From contig SKCR01036775.1 in assembly GCA_019454045.1 (NCBI GenBank), positions 248,001 to 312,000 on the forward strand: 64,000 nucleotides of DNA, read 5' to 3'. Every line of letters starts with the position of its first letter. The stretch's first letter is position 1. Position numbers and translations under genes: made by a program. The DNA is from Zanthoxylum bungeanum. Taxonomy: Eukaryota; Streptophyta; Magnoliopsida; Sapindales; Rutaceae. A model generated the notes under the pieces. That model worked only from the letters and a program-made list of their open reading frames with translations, did not search any database and was not told the DNA's origin. Positions 33,387 through 45,427 of this stretch are shown here, in pieces.

Positions 33387-36093
33387 TGTATAACACAGAA
33401 ATCGGCGACGCTGTTCCAGGCTCGTGACCCAGTCGGGAGTACGGAGTAGCCTGCGGGGGACTAAACCGGAGAAAAATGGAGTCGTCACCCGGTGTGAACC
33501 GGGAAAATGATTTAAGGCCGCACTCACCCTTCGCAAGGGAAGACCTCAAACCGTTAGGTTCGGAATGGTCACTTACTTATGTCATTTGTAATGAACGAAT
33601 TTGTGCAATTTTAACCAAGTCTACACAACATACATTTACAAAAGTAATCTACATCTAAATCCTTATACGACATATATCTAAGTTTTCATGCTTCAAAGAT
33701 AAGTCAGGATAGCGGTAAACGTAACTCATGAATACTTAAATTAATACATGCGGAACAAACATGTGACCAAGGAATTTGGTTGTTCACAATGTTGGACCTC
33801 GCATACCCGGTTGAACGTATTCCACGTCAACCGAGCACGCCGTGTCCGAGACAACAAAATAAAATATAATAAAAGGTGCCCTCAGGTCTTACCTTTTAAG
33901 TCGCTTCTCGGGAGTGCGTTTCACGGTGTCGGAAGGGTTATCGTTTCTGTTGTTTTTACTGGTCTGTTGTTTCTATTCTTTTCACTGGTTCGCTGTTCCT
34001 GCTGTTTTCTCGGGTTCGCTATTTTTGCTGTTTTATCTGTCTTCACTCGCGCTTTCCACTCGCTGTGTTTCTCTGATTCACTCACTGTTTCCGCTCGCTG
34101 TTTTTCTCTGTTTTCACTGCAGTTTTCAATCTATTTTTGGGCCGATTTTGGGATGGTTTTTGGGGCTATTTAAGGTGTGTTTTGGTCACTGTTTTGGGCT
34201 GTTTGAGGGTACAATTTGGAGACTTTTCCTGGACTGTTTTGGTCGGTTAGGGGGCTGTCTTGCTGTGGGCGTTTGGTGCGTGAAATATGGGCAGTTTGTG
34301 GAGGCTGTTTTACGTGTGCATGGGCTACATCCAAGGGCAGTTTTAAGGCTTGAATGGAGGGCAGTGAGCTATTGAATGAAGGAGTAATATGCGTGAGGTA
34401 GTGAGTTGTGTGAGGGGCATTGGATGTGTGAAGGATAGTGGCCGGTAATGTGTGTTTGAGCGCTGTTTGTGAGGGCTTTGGGCGTGAGCTGCAGTGTATG
34501 TTTGAGGGCGTGTGGGGCTGTTTGAAGTGAAGGTTATGGAGTGAGCTGCAGTGTATGTTTGAGAGCGTATGGGGCTGTTTGAAGTGGAAGTTATGGACGT
34601 GATTTGGAGGCTATTTGTGAGGGGCTTGAGGACGTGTTGTTGAGGCAGGATGGGTGTTTATTTTGGCGTGACTTTGGCTGCTTGTGGGTAATATTCGTGG
34701 CGTGAATGAGGCAGTAATGTGAACTGGTCACGTTGAAGGGCTGAGCTGGTCACGTGTGCATGGGCTGTTGAAGATGGAGACAAGGGACGTGATAGTGAGG
34801 TAGCAATGGGGCTGTTGTGGGCGTGAAGAATGAGGGTTGAGTGGTTTGATGAGAGTTGTGCGATTGTTTGTGGCGTGAAGGTGTTCGCTGAGTTAAGGAT
34901 GTTTGTCTTCGTTCTGTGAGGGAGTTGATGGAGGTGAGTGAGTGAGGCGTGAGTTGAGGGGCAGTGCGTGAAAGGGGCAGTCAATTTAGTCGGTGTTTGT
35001 GTCTAGGGTTTATGTGAGTTGCTGGCAGTTTGGAGAGGCTTTACGTGAAGAAGGCAGGTGGCGTGAGGGGCTTTGTCGTGTGCTGCTGTGAGAGTGAGCT
35101 GTGTGTGGAGAGTGTCTGCCGAGTGAGTTTTAAAGGGGCTTAGTGACGTGCCTAGTGTTTACCGAGTGTCTTAGTGCTTTTACTGGTTCATGGTGTTGAG
35201 AGGGGATAGGCGTGGCTGGTCTAGGGTTTACTTCGTTGTTCCAAAGAAAGACGAGAGAGATGGTCATTTACGTGTGCATGTCTCCCCTTGTTCCCCCGGA
35301 ACAAGGGTTTTTTTGTTTCTTTTTATAATGGTTGAGGGTTGAGGTGGAGAGTGAGGCCAATTAATTGTTTGTTATTTGGTGAGAGATGAGATAATTTATT
35401 GGGAGGTAATTTTAGGTCTTGGCTTTTTGAAAAGGGAGGCTATATTTAATGCTTTAGGGTTTTATTTTGTGTATTGTTTGTGATGTGTTTATTTGTTTAT
35501 TGTTGAATTTGGGTGTGTTCACGTGGGTAGCTAGGTTTGTGGCTTAGGTTTTTGTCTTATTGTGTTTGTTTATTTGTTTGTTTGTGTCCTTTTTTATTTA
35601 TTGCTTTGATTGAATTTGTTTATGTTGAATTTGTGTGTGTGGGATGCTTGACTTTATGTGTTTGTGTTTTATTTTTGTTGAATTTGTGATGGTTTATTTA
35701 TTGTTTATGTTTTGTTTGTTTGTTTGTGACTTATTGATTTATTGGTTTGGACGTGAGGTGTGAGGAATGAGGAGTGAGAAGGGTGTGAGGTGTCTTATGT
35801 TTAGGGTTTTGTTTTCATGCATGGCAAGGGTTTATTTCACGTGGGGATCATGCATGCATGGGTGTAGTATGTGTGAGTAGGGCTTGAATGACTAGGGTTT
35901 ATGCTTTGGGCCGGGAATAAATTTTAAAACAGAGGTCTAACAAGCAAACCCAAGGCTAAGCGAGCGAACTAAATCCAACAAGATGTCAATTCTTGAATTC
36001 TCCCTTCCGACGTCTGTTTCCCGCGACTTAAAAGGTAGTGCCTCCGCATGAGGCTCATCATCGGGACTTACATGCAAAAATGCAGTGCCTACA
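33387..36093. mobile_element. 2.7-kb solo LTR (unknown family) with ATAAA target duplication
   Basis: Runs from TGTATAACACAG to GTGCCTACA, flanked by ATAAA at 33382-33386 and 36094-36098. The uninterrupted site is visible in the partner LTR at about 42950. TG..CA ends, 5-bp duplication and absence of coding sequence indicate a solo LTR, orientation undecided. From 33900 to 35900 the plus strand is strongly G+T-rich. A GGAGTCGTCACCCGG phrase near 33478 recalls LTRs of large gypsy elements, but I cannot assign the family. Frames at 33748-34375 are low-complexity artefacts. Confidence 0.85.
34486..34599 (+). repeat. 57-bp tandem duplication
   Basis: GAGCTGCAGTGTATGTTTGAG begins both units (34486 and 34543). 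The two units differ at only a few positions. It lies in the GT-rich part of the solo LTR. Confidence 0.85.
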
Positions 36094-38006
36094 ATAAACA
36101 TATCATCTTAAAACATATCTCATTCTCAACAAATCTTATCTCAATAACAATCTCTATTGTTTTTAAATCTCAAAATTCATTTCTCAAATACTTAAAACAT
36201 AATTAAAACATTTCAAGCAATACGAATTCTTAAAATTTGTCTCATCATCAAATAGATCTTAAAATTTCATCATGTCATCTCAAATAATATCTAAAATATA
36301 TATCTCACAACGTAATCGATATTCTAAATCATCTCATGAGTATCGTTATTGAAATAAAACCAAAGTTTCATAGTATCGTAGAAGAAATCAAATAATTGAA
36401 TCAACAAGAAAAGTATTCAAAATATAATCAAATAAAAAAAATCCACTCCTAGTACTAGGGCGAACCAGATGCGCTTCACGGTGTTGGCGGTTGTTGAGAA
36501 TTATGTTGCCGATGTATAGCCAATTCAATCATTAGATTTCATAACTCGGAACACTTTTTATATAACATAATAAAATATAAGATGCATGGACACTCAATCT
36601 CACTGTAATTTGAGAGTATTTAGGTCATCTACGAATTTTACGGGTCTCGATTTAGAATTAAGCAATTGAGGATATGGAAATTTAGAATCTAACTAGTTGC
36701 TGAAAAAAAATTCGCTACTGAATAGCTAAATTTGAGAATTTACTACAATTAATTGGGAGTGAATCACATGCTGAAATTTTAATAATATGAACCTTAATGT
36801 GTCTAATATATGTAGGTTTTTATGGATTTTGATTTTGACTCCCGAAACTCAAGTTATAACTGATTTACTGCCCATTCTTTTGCTGCAGACAGAATCTATT
36901 TACATGCAGGGCAATCAAGTTTCGAAATTTCCAATAATTTCATCCTTAATTAAAAAAAATGAATTTTTAATAGGTTAATTCTTAATGAGTCTAGTTTCGG
37001 TATAATTTTATGATTTATCGATCAGAGGTCTAAAACTCATGTTATAAACAAAATATGAGAATCGATACAGATTGCATTGAAATTGAAATCACTGCTTATT
37101 CTCACGAACTCATTACTCTATTTAATCCTCTTAATTTATCCATAGTCCCATGTATTTTAACACAACAATAACACACCTCCATGCACAAAACACAAACTGA
37201 AATTAACCCCAACCTTACATCACCATTACATGTATTTTATTACTTAAAATATATCCCCATCATTATCTTCAACACAACTAAGAACACTTAATCACGCTAT
37301 ATTCATCCAAATTCATAATCCCCAATTTTAAGTAGCTCTTAAGTTTTACTAAAACATAAATCATTCTCTATAATTAATTTTTCACCATTATAATACCAAC
37401 TCCACACTATCTGTCATCCATAGCTACATACCAACACAATTCCACACAACAACGACTTTAATTAAACAATACTCACCTCAAGTTAAAGTCATTCTTCATC
37501 CAAATCACTCTCTAATGCTTGTCTTAAGTTTGATCAACTCCTTTTTTATGCTTGATTAAGTTGTCTCTATAGATTTTTTCTCTCCTTTTCACACGGCAGA
37601 AGAGCAAAATTTATAAGCTTGTTTTCATTTTTCACGGCAAGAAGGGGGTTCTTTTTGGTTTTTGTTATTTATTGCTTTTTTTTTTTAAGTAAAATAAAAA
37701 TTTGGATTTCTCCTGATGTTGCTAGAATGGCCGAGTATCACACAAGCCTTTGGGCTGAAATTGGTTTGTTTACTAAGTCCAAATCATTGTATCTCAAGCC
37801 CAATTGTTCATGCAATTTGGATCCATAAATTTATCTTTAAGTTGGCCTGAGTGTTCAGCCCATTCTCATACATAGGTCCATTAGGCTGATTTCACGTAAA
37901 GTCCATTGGCCCACTAAATTAAATTTCATTTTTCAATTATTTATTTTTCCTTAAATTCGGAAAACTTTTACTCGGACCATCAAAATTTTAATTTAGTTAT
38001 TTCGTA

Positions 38007-39640
38007 AAATTTCATTCTCGAATCAAAATAAATTCAGGATAAATACATACCTTAGTAACAAATACCCGGGGATTTTATTTTTTTCATAATCTTATTACTT
38101 TCTCACGTGGCTTCCTAATGCTTGTGATGTAGTCATTCCACTAGGACTAAGGAATCCATTTAGACTGTAGCTTTATAATCCTTCTATCTATAATTGCTAC
38201 AGGTTGTTCTAGATACAATAATTTTTATCTATAACCAACATATTGCTGCTCGAGGACGTGTGATTTATCTTGCAGTCTTGTCCGAACTAGGGGGAAGCGC
38301 AAGTCGTATGCTTTCCTTCCAACTTTTGCAAAATTCAAAATGTCCCAATAAATCTTGGGCTAAGCTTGCTCTTTACCAAACCTTATTATTCCTTAAAAGG
38401 GAACTTTCTGGAATATCGTATCTCCAAATCTTTCTTTCGATGATCTCATATGATTTCTGGTGGTTTGACGCAGATTTCATCATTTTCCTGACCAGTTTTA
38501 CTTCCTCCAAGGTCTTTCACTATCTTCAACTACTTAAAGAAAACCATACATCACCTCAACCCTTGGAGGAACAACAGTCATATTTCTTTTTCTCAAAAAT
38601 ATTCTTTACTCAGATAGTACCCATAATGTGTACTCTGTTCTACACGATTATTGATATGTTGTATATTGACATCAGCTTTCTATACCACTTTATTCCCACC
38701 TATAAGCGTTAATTTATCTAAGATCTGTGTCATTCATGCTACTTTTCCAATATTTTGAGGACTACTTGGACTTAGCACTATTTTGAGTTTAATTATATTA
38801 ATGCAATAACTATTGTGGAAAAGTTTTCTACAAAGTGCCTATGGTGTCTTGATAACCTTAAGAAGCTTCAGTTCTCTGTCACGTTGATCAATCGTAGATA
38901 ATCTTGTATAGCTTCAGTCATTTGGGATTCTAAACTAATCCAATCTTAAGACATTGCATAACCTGGAAATATATCCGATAAATTTACATTTTGAAAATTT
39001 GACACGAAGCTTATTTTCCTTCAGTGTCCATAATATTTAATGAGGGTATTCTACATGTCTATCAAAGTTGTAGGGCATGTTTCAGACCGAAGACGGTACC
39101 AACAACTCTTAATACTCATATCTAGCCCGAAATGCTCAGAATATCCTCTTTCCGAATTCTAAGTTTGTGAAATCTAGACTGAAGTCCACCCTAGAAGAAG
39201 TTATTGTGTCCCTATAACTGTTCAAACTAAGTCATCAATTCTTGGTGTGAATACTTGTTCTTAACAGTTACTGTATTAAGTAATCCCTAATCGATCTTTA
39301 ACCTGAGGGTCTCATGCTTCCTCTTATAATCAATACATGACTAATCCAAGGAAACATATTATGATGCATAAATACCTTATCTAGAGGTTCCGTAATCACG
39401 TTTTCAACTCCTTGATTTCTGCTAGATTTATTCTATATGGGAAATTATTATTAGCTTAATTAGCACTAGAAACTAAGTTTATATAAATCTCGGTTTCTCT
39501 GTTGGGGTGGATTGGTAACTTATTTGGCAGCATTAAGTATAAACCCTTGATCATCACTGACAGGCATCTCCATCTGACAATCTGTCTTTCCGCCGTACTA
39601 GGAATGTTGATGTTAACTATACTATAGCAGATGAATGTCG
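38007..39640 (-). pseudogene. pol: Gamma-H gypsy pol relic (RT and integrase C-terminus)
   Basis: Minus strand, right to left. Reverse transcriptase is at about 39560-38950: LPPNREIDLYI, EIKELKT, GSMR, TSIHTKN (from V-KNKYPLPRID), EFGKRIF (from LRIR-EDI) and LKENKLRVKFSKC. The block between the NAP motif and the LKENKL segment, which holds the FIDD/YVDD catalytic site, is missing. Integrase C-terminal GPF/Y-type module at about 38490-38280: QKSYE, KKDLEI, KLSPRFIGTF and ILQKL. The end near 38060-38200 reads RRIIKLQSKWIP, from the usual R-VK-LR-K-IPLVKV. RNase H and most of integrase are absent from the short gap between the two parts. The frames are ruined; the product is dead. Confidence 0.8.
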
Positions 39641-41437
39641 GACCTTAATCTCAAGGTATGGTAATAAGAAGGATCAACGTTTACTATTATCAGATGTAAT
39701 CATCTTAAATTCTATTGAAATCTTCATATCAATACATCATGCTTCAATAATGACATCTGCTTCCCTTGAACCGACTACTCAAACTCTCAAGTTCTCATAT
39801 CACGCACATTTTTTAGGGAGGAAGTTTGGGGTAGGGGTGTAATTCTAAACTTTACCAAGCTAACGAGGTGTATCCTTACTGTTTACGTGTCAAAAAATAT
39901 GAGATCACCTATTACCATAACTTTAAACTAAAAAGCTTACTAACTCTACTGCTCGAACTTATCGAATCTCGTTTATAGACTCTCGTTAAGCATGGCCAAT
40001 AGGAATAAAATAATTTACCACTCTTAACTCCATTTAAATGTACTCATACATAGATTTAGATTCAATAATCTTAGGGACTTTCACTCGAACATATCTTTAC
40101 TGATTATCACTCAAAGTTCTTCTTCCATCAATAAGTACTCCTATCATGTCAACCTTATAATCTAACATAGCCTTTCTCATAGAAACAATCAGAACGAGTC
40201 TGACGCGTTTCCGTACATCCTCTGATTTATTGTAAGCTTTTCAAGAAGAAGCCAACTGTTTCTTAGGTTGATGAAATCTAATTTTACCTGCAATGATGAG
40301 TTTGATCAAGGTTAACGTAATAGCAGGTAACAACTGCAATCTGAAGTCAACCTTTCCTTCGTAAGTCCTTTATTCCATTTGAAAAAGTTATATGAACAAT
40401 GTTAAGCTTTTCATTGTACCATGATAGGCTTTGCTATTAAATCTAGCTAATTCATTAATCATTCAGATAATTAGGAGACTATCAACAAGATATATATATA
40501 TATATATATATAAATCCTTTGTATCGGTTGGAAACGGTCTATGATTTAGTTAAGAAACGATATATAATCTTAGTGATAACTAGTAAGTCGAGTGAGATAT
40601 CAGGGTCAAAACCCAAGGTACTATGAGAAAAGTAGGAACTAACCTCATTGTTGATGGCTGTCTTAGATAGTAATCGGGAGAGACCCATGAACGCGGGGGG
40701 AGGGTTCTGAAATTGCTTATTGGATAACTCGCCAATCTCTGCCTTTAACATCGATTAAGACTCCACGTAAGAAACTATTCAAGCTATCGGATTAACTCAT
40801 CTTCTCAATGAAACCACGAATATTCGGGGCTTGTCTCAGAAGTGGGTTTTCATCACTCTCAATATTTTTATAGTGTAATTACAAACTCTTATCTCCAAAA
40901 GCTATTTTTATTCCAGGGGTGCTAAGAAACGGTAGAAAAGCTGGCTTTTTGAAAAAAGGAAAATTTATCGTCAAAGAAAAGGGTTATTGCTTGGTGAACC
41001 GATGAAGGAATAAAAAATGTACGAATACCGAAGATTCTGCAAATTTTGGTGCTTGGTTGGAAGCTATTATTAGCATATATGAAACTTACTATTATGGTAT
41101 TTATGATATACAGATACAATTATATTCACACAGCTACAACATTCTTACTCTAAATAACGGGTCTGGTTCTAAAATTTCCAATACTCCCAAGCTCGGATTA
41201 ACTAAACTTTCTGTCACACTTTACTCTGTGAGAGGTATAGCTAACCTCTGATCTAACTCAGCACCCTATGGGTGCATCAATACATCAGGATCCACCTCTG
41301 TATGTCATGGTATCTATATATGAGAAGGATGATGAATGGGTAAGTTATATTAATGAAATTTTCTATATTAGGGTGGAATAAGACATACTCGATGGATGAT
41401 GATACCAGAGAAATAGCCTTTTATATATGGGTATATC
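39641..41437 (-). other. Gamma-H internal remnant (gag/protease position)
   Basis: By position this should be the gag-protease part of Gamma-H, but I recognise no motif. A (TA)11 microsatellite lies at 40491-40512. The minus frame at 40539-40751 may be a gag piece, but nothing diagnostic is present. Confidence 0.45.
40491..40512. repeat. (TA)11 microsatellite
   Basis: Eleven uninterrupted TA units. Confidence 0.95.
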
Positions 41438-41969
41438 TAGGGGTGTCAAAACGAATCAACGAATCGAATTTGTGTCGAATCCTAAACGAATCGAATCAAA
41501 ATATGATGGATTCGTATTCGATTCGTTTATTAAATGAATCCTAATATCAGAATTCGTATTCGATTCGTTTAATAAACGAATCGAATACGAATATTCGTTT
41601 ATTCGTTTAGTCAATGATATTATTTTATAAAATAATTTTTACATCAATTATTCATTAAGATATACATATGAAATGAGCAATTAATATATTTACTAAAAAT
41701 ACCTCACCAAATACCGAAAAATATTAATTTTTCTATGATAATTAGCTATAATTTCTCGAATATTAATTGAAAATTAACAATAACTAGTAAATAAAAATAA
41801 TAAACGAATCCTAAACGAATCAATGAGCTTAAATTCGCATTCGATTCGTTTAATAAACGAATCGAATCGAATTGACCCATTTATTAAACGAATCCATTTT
41901 TTCAAACCCGTATTCGCTTTAAAGCGAATCGAACGAATAAACGAATCCTGACCCAAATTGACACCCCTA
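41438..41969. mobile_element. hAT-type MITE, 532 bp
   Basis: Terminal inverted repeats TAGGGGTGTCAA and TTGACACCCCTA. Flanked by the 8-bp near-duplication GGTATATC (41430-41437) and GGTATATT (41970-41977), the length used by hAT transposases. The interior is made of repeated CGAATC/GATTCG words in both orientations, giving subterminal inverted repeats. There is no transposase, so it is non-autonomous. Confidence 0.9.
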
Positions 41970-41977
41970 GGTATATT

Positions 41978-42076
41978 GGGCATACCATATGTACAAGATA
42001 GATACTATGTATGGGTAGACACTAACATTATCCCATTGCAGTCACTGACCCCTAGACCATGCTCTGATACCAACTT
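41978..42076 (-). other. Gamma-H leader and primer binding site
   Basis: The primer site is 42061-42072 (reverse complement TGGTATCAGAGC, exact). It is preceded by a leader resembling that of Gamma-E. The LTR starts four bases later. Confidence 0.85.
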
Positions 42077-42637
42077 TATAACATGTCTAGTCCAGAGATG
42101 CCACCGGCAGGTGATTGATCCCACTGCCACCCTAAGCCTCTAACTGACACTATGATACTCTCAAACTTCATCAATCTTAAACAAATAACATTAACCATTA
42201 TCACACTGATTAATAAACTTAAATATCATATGCAAAATATATTATATTAAAAATGATAATAAAATATTATTTCATGCCATAACTGTATTCTTACATATGC
42301 AAATCCTAACTCAACAAAATACATCGGCTACAATCTATATGAATGTAACCAGAGCATGATGGATCAATCATTAGTGACTGGAGTAACACCTCCTCTCCTC
42401 AGCTTGTGACTCCAAGAAAATATGTATTGGCTCACTAGATAGAAAGTCTTGCAAAATATGTAGAGTGGATGGGGTGAATCTAAGTAAGAAGCACAAGAAG
42501 TGAACACAATAAGATAATTAAACAAGAATTTTAATTAAAATCCAAAACTGATGTAAATGAGATCAAATTTAATATAAAATCATCATAAAGCAATTTTCTC
42601 TTCAAAAACTCGTCAAAAACAGTATCTTTACGTTCAG

Positions 42638-42850
42638 GAACCAACTCAAGTGGACGAATCAGAAAACAAGTGTCCAGGAACCAACTCAACTGGACATATC
42701 AGAAAATGAGTGTCGAAGAACTAACTCAACTAGACAAATAAATCAAATGCCCAGAAATCAACTCAACTGGGCAAATAAATATCAGTGGTCTAGGAACCAA
42801 CTCAATTAAATAATGAATCAGGCGTCCAAGAACCAACTTAACTAGACGGG
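42638..42850. repeat. Tandem array in Gamma-H 5' LTR, about six units of 36-40 bp
   Basis: Counterpart of the array at 33079-33290; units begin GGAACCAACTCAACTGGAC. Confidence 0.85.
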
Positions 42851-43449
42851 GCCCAGAAATCTCAAACCATGGTAGGTAATAGAAAGAAACATAAATACAA
42901 AAATATCTCTCAAAACTCAAATCAAGAACATGTTAAAAAATATCTATAAGACATCATCTTAAAACATATCTCATTCTCAACAAAGCATATCTTAATAGCA
43001 ATCCATATCGTTCTTAAATCTCAAAATTCACTTCTCAAATACTTAAGACATAACTAAAATATCACAAGCTCTACGAATTCTTAAAACTTGTCTCATCTTC
43101 AAATAGATCGTAAAACATAATCTAATCATCTCAAATTAGGGGTGTGATGAGTGGTATTTATATCACTATTTCCACTCATTTAACTTAATATTTTGTATAG
43201 TTTCTTGAGTTTTATGAACGTTTTGATGTGTTTTATTGTTATCTTGCAGATAAATAAAGTTTGGACAGCACTGGAGGCAATTTGGGGCAAAACCGGACAA
43301 AAATGCGTCAGCAGGGATATTTTGGTCTTCTTCGCGTCGCGACTCTGGAGCACTGCGCGCCGCGACGCCCAGCGTGTGCCGGTTCTGCTAAAATGCGCCA
43401 TGGTCAACGGGTCAACAATTTGAAAAGTTTGACTTTGCTAAAATACGCC

Positions 43450-43945
43450 GTGCCACGTGTCACCATCACATCCGATCTGCTAACGTACGCCGTGCCACGT
43501 GTCAACATCATATGCTGCCGACACTCTGACATGACACGTGTCGCCTCGTCATCAGCCATGTCATCGGTCAACGAGTCAACATTGCCACGTGTCATGCCAC
43601 GTCATCAGACACGTCAGCAAGTCAACCGAGTCAACATGCCACGTCAGCCTCAGCCAATCAGAACTTGACACGTGTCGCCACGTGTCGCCATCCCATTGTG
43701 CCGACAGTTGTACAGTCAGCCGCCACGCCACGTCATCGCCACGTCGCCTCCGCGTCAGCATGACGTCAGCACAATAATTGAGAATTAGCCGCCTTGACAC
43801 GTGTCGCTTGCACAGTCAGCCGCCTTGCCACGTGTCGCCGTCTCATTGTGCCACGTCGACAAATGAGCGTCGCGACGCGAAGCTCCTTGGCGTCGCGACG
43901 CGCGAACAGTGCCCAAACAGTGAAAATTTTACTATAAATAGAGGC
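43450..43945 (+). promoter_or_regulatory. Athila LTR promoter: ACGT-core box cluster and TATA box
   Basis: At least eight CACGTG hexamers (G-boxes) between about 43455 and 43835, many in the context CCACGTGTC or GACACGTGTC. There are further CACGTCA and TGACGTCA words, then TATAAATA at 43933-43940 and a CT-rich initiator region with CTCTCTCTAGAGAGAG. ACGT-core boxes are binding sites of plant bZIP and bHLH factors. The 3' LTR repeats the arrangement, with TATAAATA at 50155-50162. Confidence 0.75.
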
Positions 43946-44233
43946 CGAATTTTCAGTTTTTAAAACACCTCTCTCTCTCTTGATTTCTCTCTCTAGAGAG
44001 AGTTTCTCTCTCTAGAATTTTTAGTTTTTTTATTTTTAGTTTGTAATTTATTTTAATTACCTTTTGTAATAATAGTAATTTAATTTTTATTTTTTACTTT
44101 TTACAGTTTTTACTATTCACCATGTTGAAGTAACTTTTTCAGCTAGGGTGAAAGGTAATTCTTTTACTGTTACTATTTAGATTAATCTCCCGTAAAAATA
44201 ATATATTAACTATTTAAAATATTGACTTAATAA

Positions 44234-44408
44234 GGGATACCGCTATATTGGTCGGTTGGTAATTTAATTTTAATCTGGTTTAAACCTGACTAATCACGGA
44301 TACCGCCAGACTGGTCGGTTGGTAAATTTACTTTTGGTTCCGCCTTAATGGCTGGTTGGACTTAATTTGACTTAATCAGGATACCGCCAGAATGGTCGGT
44401 TGGTAATA
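44234..44408 (+). repeat. Spaced ATACCGC..GGTCGGTTGGTAA repeats in LTR
   Basis: Units at 44235, 44298 and 44379 read GGATACCGCCAGAATGGTC then GGTTGGTAA; a partial unit lies at 44340 (CGCCTTAATGGCTGGTTGG). The matching set in the 3' LTR is at about 50455-50629. They lie downstream of the TATA box, so they would be transcribed. Confidence 0.8.
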
Positions 44409-45297
44409 TTATCACAAGTTTATATATTATTTTATGGGAGATATCTAAATTAGTAGTAGTAAAAGTAATTCCTTTTACCTTAGCATTTTATTTTATTTTA
44501 TTTTTCAGCTTTTTTACTTTATGTCTTTTACTTTCATGTTTTTACTAGTCCTAGTTATGTGTTAGTTTTCTGAGGTTGTGATGACTTTTAATATCACCGG
44601 TTTATAAGGGGTTAAATTATAATTTGGGTAATATAAAGATTTATTTATTGAGTCTTAATCTTAATGCTTTTTTAATAACTGGCCATTAATAAAATTGATA
44701 TGGTAAATCTAAAATGAACTAGACATAGGGATTTTAGGTTTCAGCCTTAGACTTAATAACCCACGATCTTCCTTGAGGATAGATAACCCTTTAATAGATT
44801 TCCTTACAGGATAGGAATATACCTGTCGGGCGGGGGAAGCCATAATTGGAACTTAAACTTAATGAATCCAGATAATTTGGTTGACATAGACATATGGTTC
44901 AATTGGGTTAAACTGGGTATTTGTGTCTGACCATCGACAGAGGCTTACACATAATTTAGTGTTCCAGGTTAATAAATCAATATATTACCAACTTTAAGAT
45001 AACCACTTCATCTTTAAAATGATATTAAAAGAAATCACAACCCTAGATCTTTGTGTCTTTTGTTATTTTCCTTAATATTTTCTTTTGTCTTTTTATTTAT
45101 TTATTTATTTTGTAAAACCACTTTCAACCAATCAAACAATTATTCTCTTCTCCCTATAATTAGATATTTGTAAATAAATAGATTCAACAATTAATAACAA
45201 CAGTAGGAATTAAGTCCTCGTGGGATCGATATTTTTATACTACTTGAACGATACGTGCGCTTGCGTTATACGTGTGTGTTTACGCCGGTCAAGTTTT

Positions 45298-45315
45298 TGG
45301 CGCCGTTGCCGGGGA
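45298..45315 (+). other. Athila primer binding site (tRNA-Asp type)
   Basis: TGGCGCCGTTGCCGGGGA, six bases after the LTR: the standard Athila site complementary to the tRNA-Asp 3' end. Confidence 0.92.
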
Positions 45316-45427
45316 CTTATATTTCTTGAGTTGTTAATTTTGAAGCTATCTAATTTACTTGTATCTAATTTTTTCTTTATTTTATTCTGTATTTTATTTC
45401 TTTCTTTTGATTTCAGGTGACTTAAAA

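Larger units (their letters stand above)
32510..38006 (-). repeat. Gamma-H gypsy 3' LTR, split by a solo LTR
   Basis: Starts TGTAACATCCTC on the plus strand and matches 42077-60026 (with insertions removed) over about 2.7 kb. Examples are CCACCCTAAGCCT, CATATCATCTTAAAACATATC and CGGACCATCAAAATT. The inner end near TTATTTCGTA (38006) meets the end of the pol relic. It contains a 36-40 bp tandem array and the 33387-36093 insertion. Confidence 0.85.
43143..45291 (+). repeat. Athila-like 5' LTR
   Basis: TGTGATGAGTGG to CGCCGGTCA, ending before the primer site. It contains the U3 box cluster, the TATA box and the ATACCGC repeats annotated separately. The frames at 43193-43963 are chance frames in the repeated U3. 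Confidence 0.92.

Noticed and set aside
33748..34375. Two overlapping frames of 141 and 153 codons rich in Phe, Leu and Cys
   Set aside because: They lie in the GT-rich part of a solo LTR, overlap in different frames and are low-complexity; no domain or conserved pattern.
38194..38712. 172-codon plus-strand open frame
   Set aside because: The minus strand here reads as gypsy integrase C-terminus (KLSPRFIGTF, KKDLEI), so the plus frame is antisense chance.
43193..43963. Several frames of 60-135 codons in the Athila LTR, repeated at 49419-50145
   Set aside because: They arise from repeated CACGTGTC words in U3, and the frames change between the two LTRs because of single-base indels.
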